Assembly (NCBI GenBank): GCA_947505205.1
Contig: CANNKD010000012.1
Coordinates: 1-32,152, forward strand
Direction of reading: 5' to 3'
Source of the DNA: Bacteroidota bacterium
Lineage (GTDB): Bacteria > Bacteroidota > Bacteroidia > Bacteroidales > F082
Length of the DNA: 32,152 nucleotides
Positions 9,501 to 16,952 of the stretch are shown piece after piece. A program made the position numbers and the translations under genes. Positions within the stretch are counted from its first letter, which is position 1; each line of letters begins with the position of its first letter. The notes below the pieces were generated by a model. That model was not told where the DNA came from, made no database searches, and saw only the letters and a list, made by a program, of their open reading frames with translations.

Positions 9501-10725
9501 AACCGTCATTTACAATAATAATTTCGAAATTCTGAAAGCTTTGTTTAAAAACTGATTCCAGCATTTCATGTATATATTTTCCATGGTTGAAACAGGCAGT
9601 AACAACACTCATCTTGACTGGTTCTTTGAATCGAATGTGGATCTTGTACAACGCTTTCTTTATTAACACCCAAGTGTGTTGAAAAATAAGATTTACATGG
9701 TACCTCCAATCATCTGCAGTTGGAGGTGGTAAAACATAAACCTCTTTTACGATTTCGATTTTCTCAATTTGTTTAATCTCTTTTACAATCGTTTTTTCAG
9801 TAAAAATATGAAAGTAGGGTGTTAATACACCACCAAAACCTTTCAAATGATTTTCAATCCGTTCAATGTCAGATCCTCCAAAATTGAAATATTCAACCTT
9901 ATCATGAAAGTATTTAATTGCTTCCCACATGACAAGTGTTTGTCCACCAAGATGCCTAAGATCTGGATTTCCAGCACTTAGTAAAGCATATGCCGACTTA
10001 TCAGAGAAAACCAAATAAATGGCAGCATGTTCATGTTTTTGCTCATCGAAGACAGTTATAATGATTCTTTTTTGGTGTTCGACAACTTCATCGTCAAGTC
10101 TTTTAAAATCATCATATGAAAAACGAAATTTTAAATCTTGTCGTTTGTAGGTTAGTTCAATCAGGTGGTAAAAAGACAGGAGGTCTTCCGTATGCTTAAT
10201 AAAGAGTTCTGCTTTTCGGGATTTGGCGATGGTTTCCTTTACTCCCCTACTTAAATCTGACCAAAGCTTTGCTTCATCTTTATTCTTATAGTTAATCAGA
10301 TAGGTATATCTGGTCGTCTGCCTGAAACCTCTCCACCTAAAAGGAAGCCAGTCAGTAAAGGTATGTGAGGTGCAAAATTGCTCAACTTCTCCTATCGGAA
10401 TATTTCCAATGAGAGCAGTTAACCATTGTCTTTTTTTTGTTGTTTGCTTGTGCTCTGTAAGATGTGCAAGATTTTTAAATAGTGGCCCTAAAGTCCTGGT
10501 CAACGGAGGCTCATTGACTTTACCATTGATATAAGCAAGCGGGATACCTGCTACAATTTCTTCATCTTCAAAAATTGCTAAAATTTTGAAATCTCCTTTT
10601 GTAATGGCATTTAGCCACCATGAATAACAAAAAACATCGCCTTGTGGTGATTCATCAACAAAAGAATCCCAGTGCAGAAAATGTTTTTCTGAAAGTACTA
10701 TTACTTGAAAGTCAATATTTGTCAT
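6586..10725 (-). CDS. FemAB-like acyltransferase / GT2 / GT2 / GT4 fusion protein
   Basis: A 1379-residue cytoplasmic multidomain protein. Residues 1-~320 resemble FemAB/Acetyltransf_6 enzymes: GVKETIAKSRKAELF at 161-175 and YFNFGGSDIERIENHLKGFG at 279-298. Residues ~370-600 are a GT-A family 2 domain (NDGSTDD at 407-413, NLDADD at 452-457, GYEDFDFW at 535-542). Residues ~630-860 are a second GT2 (IIVDDAND at 662-669, FLDDDDE at 713-719, VGEDTDFM at 806-813). Residues ~985-1379 are a GT4 (VGIIVEHKN near 1197, NDTYPLAILEAMAYGLP at 1275-1291). FemAB relatives add amino acids or acyl groups to amines, so this chain could both extend and acylate a glycan; that coupling is inference. Its start overlaps the stop of the preceding GT2 gene as ATGA, implying translational coupling. 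Confidence 0.88.
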   Translation of the reverse strand: MTNIDFQVIVLSEKHFLHWDSFVDESPQGDVFCYSWWLNAITKGDFKILAIFEDEEIVAGIPLAYINGKVNEPPLTRTLGPLFKNLAHLTEHKQTTKKRQWLTALIGNIPIGEVEQFCTSHTFTDWLPFRWRGFRQTTRYTYLINYKNKDEAKLWSDLSRGVKETIAKSRKAELFIKHTEDLLSFYHLIELTYKRQDLKFRFSYDDFKRLDDEVVEHQKRIIITVFDEQKHEHAAIYLVFSDKSAYALLSAGNPDLRHLGGQTLVMWEAIKYFHDKVEYFNFGGSDIERIENHLKGFGGVLTPYFHIFTEKTIVKEIKQIEKIEIVKEVYVLPPPTADDWRYHVNLIFQHTWVLIKKALYKIHIRFKEPVKMSVVTACFNHGKYIHEMLESVFKQSFQNFEIIIVNDGSTDDTSVILNKIKHQKVKIFHTENFGPAHARNLAIENASGELIINLDADDKIAPDFLRRCVEIMTAKPDNGIVYSDVELFGYKEGPFILNDYSFENMLRANCIVANACFRKSDWKKTGGYSSDMIHGYEDFDFWLSILELGREVSQIKEPLVFYRTYENQEESRSGRRKQNPMQMEEVIVQAFNRHKSLYEKRPDIFNEFSEKEIQFNLKKNKHLNDPEYPVFSIVTPTNRRPQLIKRAIDSVRNQSFSNWEQIIVDDANDQETADIVAGLNDPRIKYLIHNTPKGAAGAYNTGMKMARGQFINFLDDDDEYLPGILGKILEAFTKGSKIPDFVWTGITRVLDMENVEKTIRTQAWPADFNNIEEGLMVSTAIGNGFGLSVKKSCIDVIGFYDETLKVGEDTDFMIRLSKKFTFRTVPEVLVKIHHHENNQLTHDKYIKVKWDSYGRIIKRHFDFLSMHWDTMYMHNSVYINLCYRLNERKSGRKAMWSLIKKFPTRRIAWLDLLCYEISGKTYNSSELKNQVLKLKRVVNQKSAFKKDFIDGNAKLIITRVWTIMTLLFKTISKVIFSTIKNANKRKLNILFYTHNFNHEGAPNVLYDLVFALQKKRKYNICVVSPINGLARQSLNQHGIKTVVLTDCNQNHYEIDFEDKESFHRFKRKIVEVVTNNDIDVAFVNVLHNYHVINILSDLKIPSVWMIHESFDEMEQFHLAQNCTINYTKAFEQAKTVVFCTQYSQQYYEAYHLKNNFRIIHNALNQSFRNLKPNDTLKNKARNKLGIQPDELVILNVGIIVEHKNQEIIIKAARSLTGKKLKYFLVGGRKPLPYLEKMVRLVSEFKLEKEITVVSETSDIDSFYRAADIFVFTSVNDTYPLAILEAMAYGLPIITTPINGVKEQVKFGYNAIKADYTCPDKLAGQINYLAENKKIRMAMGKNSRKVFKKLDSFKDVINTHELVILDAYDKTLKDVEKSVL

Positions 10726-11771
10726 AGTCTGAAAGATGTAATCCTAATCCAAAAACAACTAAAAGCAGTTTGAAAATTACCTTTCAAGATACCAAACTTA
10801 TGAGAAAAATAACTAATAAAATTCGTAATCTTTTTTGCCATTTTCCATGAGCCTGATTGAAAAACAGAATTTAGTTCTTCTTGTAATTTGTTTATCTCTC
10901 GTTGATTTCTGACTAAACCATATGAGTAGCCAATCTCAAAATCACTTCCAAAATCAACAGGTTCAAAACCGTGGCTGTATCTATCGAGCATGGTATAAAT
11001 TGTAGGATGGTATTGAGCTTCAAGATAACTCAATAAATCAATATAAAAGCTTATGATAGATTTTGTTTTATTGATCATCGAGTTGCCATTCCACAATCCA
11101 CTTTCATGATCATGGTGAACAGCCATGAATTTATTGATATAACCCAGTTTCCCATTTTTTGCATAAATTAAATGAAGCGGCCAGTCAGGAAAAATAATAT
11201 TCCCAAACAAGTCAGGAAATTCAGTTCGGGTATTTCTATATACCACGGAGCAGTTGGGTATTACATTATCTTGAAGTAAATCATTAAAAGTGAATTCACT
11301 TCTTCCATTTAAAATTCGTTTGTGATAATCCTTATAAATATCAAAATTAGTTTCCCCGTTTTTTAAAATTCCTGCTTTATGAAAACAAACTGTGCATTCA
11401 GGCTGTTTTTCCATAAAGTCAATTTGAATCTGTAGTTTTGCCTGATCACTCCAGAAATCGTCCCCTTCACAAATTGCAATATATTTGCCTTTGGCCAAAG
11501 GAAAAACATATTTTGTATAAATTTGATATAGACCAATATCAGATTTCAATTGATTACTTTCTTGAAATACTGGCCTTATGATCTCAGGATATTTCTTTGC
11601 AAACTCATTGATGATATTCCTTGTTCCATCTGCCGAGGCATCATCATGAACAATAATTTCGATGGGAAAAGTTGTTTTCTGGATAAGAATACTATCCAGC
11701 GCTCTACTTAAATACTTTTCATGGTTGTATGTGAGACAACAAACGCTAACAAAAGGACGTGTTTGAAGCAT
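10722..11771 (-). CDS. Family 2 glycosyltransferase
   Basis: A 349-residue enzyme with a GT-A domain in the first ~230 residues. VSVCCLTYNHEKYLSRALDS opens the Rossmann-like core, VHDDASADGT (41-50) and CEGDDFWSD (101-109) give the nucleotide- and metal-binding acidic residues. The EGDDFW form is common in a capsule/O-antigen GT2 subgroup. The tail from about 290 is a short helical, basic segment that may touch the membrane. It is the first gene of the export block, starting beside a stretch of gene debris and overlapping the next gene by four bases (ATGA). Donor and acceptor cannot be inferred. Confidence 0.92.
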   Translation of the reverse strand: MLQTRPFVSVCCLTYNHEKYLSRALDSILIQKTTFPIEIIVHDDASADGTRNIINEFAKKYPEIIRPVFQESNQLKSDIGLYQIYTKYVFPLAKGKYIAICEGDDFWSDQAKLQIQIDFMEKQPECTVCFHKAGILKNGETNFDIYKDYHKRILNGRSEFTFNDLLQDNVIPNCSVVYRNTRTEFPDLFGNIIFPDWPLHLIYAKNGKLGYINKFMAVHHDHESGLWNGNSMINKTKSIISFYIDLLSYLEAQYHPTIYTMLDRYSHGFEPVDFGSDFEIGYSYGLVRNQREINKLQEELNSVFQSGSWKMAKKITNFISYFSHKFGILKGNFQTAFSCFWIRITSFRL

Positions 11772-12082
11772 AAAAATATTGGGTTAACCGATTCTCTTTT
11801 ATTTCTGTTGGTATTCTGCGCAAGGTGCAAATGCTCAGAACGTTATAGTCATTCCTTCCTATATGAATACAATAGATTTAAAATGCAATCCAAACTGTCA
11901 AGAATTTAACTCAGAAATATTCGAGGTATGTGCAAGGATTAAAAAAGCCTCTAGAAAGTTAATACGAAAATATGTTCAAATGATTGTACCTATTTAACAT
12001 CCAATTCATAGTTTTCATTTTCGAAATCACTCAATATAAATAATGTAGTGCTTGAACAATTTGACTCAAGTTGAGTGTCAGT
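11772..12082. other. Gap with little recognisable content
   Basis: From 11772 to about 11989 nothing recognisable was seen on either strand. From 11990 to 12082 the minus strand stays open in the frame of the accessory-module remnant upstream, past its TAA, for another 30 codons (ending LFILSDFENENYELDVK). This may be the last part of that dead gene, but the segment is too short to assign. Confidence 0.35.
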
Positions 12083-12301
12083 TTATTTACAAAAATATAT
12101 CTGGTATATTACATATTCACCGCTTGTGATTCCTGGATCGATTCTGATTTTATTTAACAAGATTTTTTCATTTAAATCAAACCTCACCAAGCTTCTTCCG
12201 GCAGCAGCAGAGATCATCACAGAACGTTCCTCATCAAAATTAGCCGTTGACGCTGTTATGTAGTAAATCTGTACGAAGGTGTGAACAGGTGTTGTAATGT
12301 C
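12083..12301 (-). pseudogene. Remnant of a glycan-enzyme accessory module (same type as the C-terminus of the 545-residue sulfotransferase)
   Basis: Reading the minus strand from 12301 gives 72 open codons with no proper start, ending at TAA 12083-12085. The product includes FVQIYYITAS, FDEERSVMIS and KIRIDPGITSGEYVI. Aligned by eye to the end of the protein at 20735-22372 (IQLFFQTRS, YSEENSI, QIRIDPGMERGEYIL), 62 residues match without a gap and 20 are identical by hand count. The same pattern occurs in the 1772-residue fusion (AQLFYNN, FDENQSL, NNLRFDP). It therefore looks like a fragment of a third protein carrying this module. Its 5' end overlaps, in another frame, the 3' end of the MBOAT remnant, so a deletion joined the two. 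Confidence 0.65.
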
Positions 12302-13004
12302 AATGCAAATACCTGATCGGCTAATTGGCCCATCGTGTTAGCTATGACAACTTTTTTTGCTAATCCTAAAACTAATCTTTCAACTCCTTCTGCCAGTTTG
12401 CGTAACCCAGGTTGATGATGAGCGAATTGTGTTTCGACATCAGAATAGTGAACGATTGGACCACCCACGAGTTGAGGAAACATAGTGACAAAGGTTGCAA
12501 ACTCAATGAAGTTTCTGTTGACATGCACTTCACCTCTGTAAACATCGATGGTGTAACTCATCGATTGAAAGGTGTAAAAGCTTATTTTTAAAGGAAGCCA
12601 ACATTAACCAGGTTATCCAATCTTAAGTGACTCATTTGCATGATGTCAAATTTTTAAATGAGATTTTCAGTAAAAAAGTTAAAGCAGTTAAAATATCCAA
12701 GAATTGATAAATTTGAAACGATTGAAACAATAAGCCAGAGTTTTTAAGTTTTAGTTCTGTTTCCACCCAAAGGCAGTTTGGTTATCGCCTTATTATTCAA
12801 ACCATTTGCAATTTTCAATCCTGCAAAATAATCGATAATGGTTGACAAAAGCATGATCCAAATCAGGTAGGTTTCACCAAAAAAGTAAAAGAATAGGTTG
12901 CAAAGCAGTAGAAAGGGGAACCTGAGTTTTTTCCATAAAGCATAAAAAACGATCAAGACAAAAGGTAGAAAAATGAAGATGAAAACGATAGAGCTAAAAG
13001 CCAT
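12256..13004 (-). pseudogene. Broken MBOAT O-acyltransferase (AlgI-like)
   Basis: The ATG at 13004 begins a typical MBOAT N-terminus (MAFSSIVFIFIFLPFVLIVF, then FFYFFGETYLIW and STIIDYFAGL). The frame hits TAA at 12744-12746, continues with LWLIVSIVSNLSILGYFNCF, which matches the usual next helix, hits TAA at 12654-12656, and then shifts frame. The new frame gives LPLKISFYTFQSMSYTIDVY, FPQLVGGPIVHYSD and LGLAKKVVIANTMGQLADQV before homology stops near 12280. The catalytic-histidine half is missing. Compared with the intact MBOAT at 19235-20689 it is clearly a different lineage rather than a recent copy. Just before the first stop sits LPLGGNRTKT, which resembles a motif (PLGGNRGTK) found some 230 residues later in intact members. 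Confidence 0.82.
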
Positions 13005-13210
13005 AAATATGTTTATAATGAACCTGATTTTAAAACCTAAAGATTTTCGAAAAATTCCATATCAAAGCAACCATTTTTTCAAAAAAGGCAGAAACAATCA
13101 CATGGTATTCAAATGAGCCATCATATAGATTAAACTATGGGTAAAAAATATTTAAAGGAGTTATTCCACATATCAATTTAATTTATTATTATCTGTATTA
13201 TTAAATGCTA
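13005..13210. other. Gap inside the gene graveyard
   Basis: No assignable gene. On the minus strand a 34-codon open stretch (13030-13134) reads YDGSFEYHVIVSAFFEKMVA and ends at TAA. It looks protein-like but has no start and no family I recognise. It may be the tail of another dead gene between the Wzt and MBOAT remnants. Confidence 0.3.
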
Positions 13211-13363
13211 CTATTGAAAAGAAGTTCCCTTTAGATTATCAAGCAACTGTTGACATTTTTTTCTGATAGGATGAAAAAAATCTTTCATCCTATCAAATCG
13301 CGAATGATATAGTTTATAAGACTTTGAAATGAATTGAATGGTTATGGCGAAATTTGTTGACAT
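13211..13363 (-). pseudogene. N-terminal remnant of a second Wzt-type ABC ATPase
   Basis: From ATG at 13363 the minus strand encodes 50 residues and stops at TAG 13211-13213. The first 36 align without gaps to the start of the intact Wzt at 5007-6317; 24 are identical by hand count, including an unbroken SKSYKLYHSRF, followed by FDRMKDFFHPIRKK. After that the similarity ends and no Walker A is present, so the ATPase core is gone. It starts 99 bases from the divergent methyltransferase. It shows that another ABC export gene once lay here in the same orientation as the present block. Confidence 0.78.
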
Positions 13364-13462
13364 TTGTAAAGTTTACTTAATATTGTTAGGGCATGTTCTT
13401 AATTGAATTCGCATCATAAACTGTATGTAAAAATTTTTTAAGAATAAATACATATTCAAAAA

Positions 13463-14233
13463 ATGAAGAATTATATTGAACTTTCAAAAAACCAAGCAGT
13501 TTCTATGTCTGATTCTTGGTATGAACTTGCAGATACGAAGCACTTTTGGGCTCAATGGAGATTTAGAGTATTAATAAAAATTTGTAGTAATTATATAAAA
13601 CCAGAAACTAAAATTCTTGAAATAGGTTGTGGAAACGGTCTTGTAATGAAACAGTTTGAGGATAAAAAGGGTGTGGTTATTGATGGATGTGATTTAAATA
13701 GAGCTGCGTTTCAAGATCTTTGTGATGTTTCTGGTAAGGTTTTTTTATATGATATTTATGAACTAAATGTAGAATTGACTGGAAAATATGACATCGTAAT
13801 TCTGCTTGATGTTCTTGAACATATTGAAAATGATACTGACTTTCTAATAACTGCAACTAAATATTTAAAGGATGATGGATTGATTATAGTTAGTGTCCCT
13901 GCAATTCAACAACTCTACTCAGTTTACGATAAATTGATTGGGCACAAAAGAAGATATTCAAAAAAAGAAATTCGAAAACTATTCAGTGATGCAGATATTA
14001 TGTTGATTGATTGCAAATACTGGGGTCTTTCACTTCTACCGTTGACTTTTTTAAGAAAACAACTTCTACGCCAAACTTCTGAGATGAATGCAATTAAGTT
14101 GGGGTTCAAATCTCCAAACAAGTCATTCAATTGGTTAATGCTAATGGTTATGAAATTGGAAACTTTTTTTTTCAGTAGCGTTATTGCTGGAAATTCTATT
14201 ATTGCTAGCGGAAAAGTAAAAGCTAAAAAATAA
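13463..14233 (+). CDS. SAM-dependent class I methyltransferase
   Basis: A 256-residue protein with a Methyltransf_11/23-type Rossmann domain: motif I ILEIGCGNG at 51-59, the acidic residue after beta 2 in DGCDLN (74-79), and the post-II/motif III region YDIVILLDVLEHIEND. The later part (GHKRRYSKKEIRKLF) is the pattern seen in small methyltransferases of glycan and lipid clusters. Near the C-terminus two hydrophobic stretches suggest membrane contact. It probably methylates a sugar or lipid-linked intermediate; the acceptor is unknown. It is one of only two plus-strand genes here, flanked on its left by gene debris and ending 7 bases before the convergent stop of the next gene. Its composition looks even more AT-rich than its neighbours. 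Confidence 0.88.
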   Translation: MKNYIELSKNQAVSMSDSWYELADTKHFWAQWRFRVLIKICSNYIKPETKILEIGCGNGLVMKQFEDKKGVVIDGCDLNRAAFQDLCDVSGKVFLYDIYELNVELTGKYDIVILLDVLEHIENDTDFLITATKYLKDDGLIIVSVPAIQQLYSVYDKLIGHKRRYSKKEIRKLFSDADIMLIDCKYWGLSLLPLTFLRKQLLRQTSEMNAIKLGFKSPNKSFNWLMLMVMKLETFFFSSVIAGNSIIASGKVKAKK

Positions 14234-14240
14234 TTTAATT

Positions 14241-15221
14241 TTATTCCATCTCTGATTTACCATTCCTAATTCGCTCTTTTACAATAAAAAGAGGTCTGTT
14301 TTTTACCTGAAAAAATATTCTGAGGATATATTCGCCTATAATTCCTATGGCTGTCAGTTGTAATCCTCCAAACATGATTATTGTAAACAGGAGAGCTGTG
14401 AAACCAGATGGAACATCATTCAATACTATTTTTCTAAACAAGGTAATTCCAAAATATATAAATGAGGCCACCATCGCTAAAATACCCAATGACATTGTAA
14501 ATCGGATAGGATATTTACTAAAATTAAAAATTCCATTTAACGCAAGACTAAATAATTTACTCCAACTATATTTTGAAGTCCCTGATTTACGATCATCCCT
14601 ATCGAATGGAACACTCATTTGTCTGAATCCGACCCAAGATCTCATTCCACTCAAAAACCGACTTTCTTCAGGCATACTATTTATATGATCTACTACTCTT
14701 CGGCTGATCAAAGAAAAGTTACTACTATCCAATGGGATATCAATGTATGAAAATTTCCTCATGATTCGGTAAAACAGCCAATAGGAAAATTTTAAAATAA
14801 TAGAACTTTTTCTACTTCTTCTTACAGCATAAACAACATCATAACCCTCGTTTAAGTGTTTATAAAATTGGTTAATAAGCTCAGGAGGATCTTGTAAATC
14901 TCCGTCAATAATTAAAACAGCTTCTCTTGCATTCACATTTTTTAGTCCAGCTGCTAGTGCTATTTGTTGTCCAAAGTTCCGTGAAAGAATTATTGAATGA
15001 AATCTTGGATCTTTCTTTGCTAATTGTTTCATCATTTCGGATGTTTCATCAGTGCTTCCATCATCGATCAGGATGACTTCAATGGTTGCTTTAAATTGAT
15101 CCATTAAATCAATTAATCTTATAATAAGGGTATTAAAAATCACTTCCTCATTGAATAATGGAACAATAATATTGATAGAAGGCTCAATGGAATAGTTTTG
15201 ATTCATGTTATTAAGGTTCAA
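14241..15221 (-). CDS. Polyprenyl-phosphate glycosyltransferase (GtrB/ArnC/DPM-like GT2)
   Basis: A 326-residue membrane-anchored GT2. The catalytic domain has NIIVPLFNEE (17-26), LIDDGSTDET (51-60), the hallmark SRNFGQQIALAAGL (80-93) and IDGDLQDPPELI (105-116), then RDDRKSGTSKYSW (208-220). Two C-terminal transmembrane helices lie at about 240-262 and 275-300. These features define enzymes that put a sugar onto undecaprenyl phosphate, giving a lipid-linked donor for periplasmic transfer. The upstream neighbour on the same strand is a large polytopic protein, which fits a GtrB-plus-transferase pair for glycan decoration; a GtrA-like flippase was not seen. It starts 21 bases after the stop of that gene. 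Confidence 0.92.
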   Translation of the reverse strand: MNLNNMNQNYSIEPSINIIVPLFNEEVIFNTLIIRLIDLMDQFKATIEVILIDDGSTDETSEMMKQLAKKDPRFHSIILSRNFGQQIALAAGLKNVNAREAVLIIDGDLQDPPELINQFYKHLNEGYDVVYAVRRSRKSSIILKFSYWLFYRIMRKFSYIDIPLDSSNFSLISRRVVDHINSMPEESRFLSGMRSWVGFRQMSVPFDRDDRKSGTSKYSWSKLFSLALNGIFNFSKYPIRFTMSLGILAMVASFIYFGITLFRKIVLNDVPSGFTALLFTIIMFGGLQLTAIGIIGEYILRIFFQVKNRPLFIVKERIRNGKSEME

Positions 15222-15242
15222 TTAGTTGAATTAGAAATAGAA

Positions 15243-16931
15243 TTATATTTTAACAATATACCTGGTTAGCGTTGAAGCTTTCACTTTGCCTTTTTCATAT
15301 ATACACAAACCGATTTTATAATTTCCTTTTAGCATTCCGGATGCAGTGTTGTCAAAGATAAAATTGAATCCGGTATTTGTTGTGAGACCTGGGAAGTTAG
15401 ATGAGAAATAACTTGTTACATCTTTTCGGGAAATTGAAGTTGTTGAAAAAACATACATATCAGTTTTAGATTTAAAGAACACTCCAATCTTTTTATCTGC
15501 ACTAAAGTCTGTTTCACTGAAAGCCCATCCTTTTAATTGGATAACAGATCCGTTTTCTTTGAAAAAATCAATTGCCATTTGCATTTTTTCAATTGAAGAT
15601 ACAGTATCAGTTATATTGATTCGTTTTATTTCTGGATAGAATTCCTGAAGTGCCGGAGGAAGATAAATGCCGTTTTCTTTTGAGTTATCAATCAGATTTT
15701 TTATTGTCTTTGGTGGTGGAGCAAAAGTTTTAATATTTTCAAAATCTACATAGTAATTCAAAACAATTTCTTCCAGATGTTTTTTATGAATTGTCATTCT
15801 TTTGATATTGTGATTTAACCTAGCACCGTATAATACAATGCTTAATGGTAAAATGATTGATAAAACAAGTTTCTTATGTTTAGAAAACGATTCAATTGTT
15901 AAAATAAAAATTAATGAAATAAAAACTGCCTGTAGCAATATATATCTAGGGGCTGTAGCTCCGCCAATGCCAAAACTAATTCTTGTAATTGAAGCAGCTC
16001 CGGCAGATAACAAAATGAATAATAAAATTGATAATACAACTGGATAATTTTTAACTCTATTCCATTTGCAAACGACCAATAAGCCTAAATAGAGCAAAAC
16101 AAGTGAACCTGTAACTATAAATAAAGATATACGTCCAAAAAGTAGAGGCGCAAAAATACTGCCAAAAAAGACTAGAAAATACTGAAGTATGTCAAGAAAA
16201 TGGCTGAAAATATCTTTTGTAAAACTTCCTAGAAAAACATAATTAGCAAAATAAAGTGAAATACTTATTAACATAAACATTGACCACAATAACCATTTTG
16301 TAGGATTTTTCTCTTTATTCAGAAGTAGTATCAAATATCCACAAATAAATACAAACATCCCATTGCCAAAGGAAAAGGTGGTTATGAATGCAAGTAAAAT
16401 GGCCACGATAATTTGATAATTTCCCGGTTTGTTTAAAAATATCAGGGCCCCGATAACAATTGATGTTTGAAGAATAGTACCGAAAGCGACAATACCCCAA
16501 TCGGATATTTCATGTTGTGGTATAAAAATTATTAATGCAATGGGCAGGATGGTAATTGGGGTTTTTTTATCAAATTTTAATAAATTGACTAACAGCAAGA
16601 AAAGTAAAAGAATCGAGATATTTCCTTCCCACAAAAGTCTTTTAAAATCAAGCGTTCCAAAAAATTTATAATCGGAAAGAACTGCAGCTGAATAAGTAAA
16701 AATACGGTGCTCATTTGCCTGATGAAATAAGGATAAAAATCTGTCACGAATGCTTTCTAAACCATTAAATTGTGATATCCAATCCAATGCAGCGCCATAT
16801 TCGTCACCAAAAGGAATATTAACTATATATTGGCTTATGACCCAAAAATAAACAATAATTGACCCAATGATTAAAACCAGTCCTGAGATAAAAATAGGGT
16901 CAATTGATTTATTAGTTATTTTAAATTTCAT
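15243..16931 (-). CDS. Polytopic membrane protein, putative GT-C-type transferase with C-terminal beta module
   Basis: A 562-residue protein with about ten transmembrane helices from residue 12 to about 370. The first periplasmic loop has FGDEYGAALDWI (41-52) and FHQANEHRIF (69-78); acidic residues and an N-E-H-R motif in this loop are typical of uncharacterised membrane proteins in LPS clusters and of lipid-phosphate-sugar-dependent GT-C enzymes. Residues ~460-562 form a soluble beta-rich domain (LKGWAFSE, ISRKDVTSYF, TGFNFIF, MLKGNYKIGL) like the three modules of the neighbouring 760-residue protein. Lying beside a polyprenyl-phosphate glycosyltransferase, it is a good candidate for the transferase that uses that product. 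Topology is clear; function is inference. Confidence 0.7.
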   Translation of the reverse strand: MKFKITNKSIDPIFISGLVLIIGSIIVYFWVISQYIVNIPFGDEYGAALDWISQFNGLESIRDRFLSLFHQANEHRIFTYSAAVLSDYKFFGTLDFKRLLWEGNISILLLFLLLVNLLKFDKKTPITILPIALIIFIPQHEISDWGIVAFGTILQTSIVIGALIFLNKPGNYQIIVAILLAFITTFSFGNGMFVFICGYLILLLNKEKNPTKWLLWSMFMLISISLYFANYVFLGSFTKDIFSHFLDILQYFLVFFGSIFAPLLFGRISLFIVTGSLVLLYLGLLVVCKWNRVKNYPVVLSILLFILLSAGAASITRISFGIGGATAPRYILLQAVFISLIFILTIESFSKHKKLVLSIILPLSIVLYGARLNHNIKRMTIHKKHLEEIVLNYYVDFENIKTFAPPPKTIKNLIDNSKENGIYLPPALQEFYPEIKRINITDTVSSIEKMQMAIDFFKENGSVIQLKGWAFSETDFSADKKIGVFFKSKTDMYVFSTTSISRKDVTSYFSSNFPGLTTNTGFNFIFDNTASGMLKGNYKIGLCIYEKGKVKASTLTRYIVKI

Positions 16932-16952
16932 ATCAGATTTAGATCGTAAAGT

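Noticed and set aside
11721-12263. Two short plus-strand open frames around the graveyard
   Set aside because: One is antisense to the start of the GT2 gene and the other antisense to the accessory-module remnant; neither resembles a protein family.
13030-13134. Protein-like 34-codon open stretch on the minus strand
   Set aside because: It has no start codon and no family I recognise; recorded only as possible debris in the gap entry.
11990-13363. Insertion sequence as the cause of the gene remnants
   Set aside because: No transposase fragment, terminal inverted repeats or target duplication was seen; decay by deletion and point mutation explains what is there.
14234-14240. Possible terminator between the convergent methyltransferase and GtrB-like genes
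   Set aside because: Only 7 bases separate the stop codons and no stem was found.
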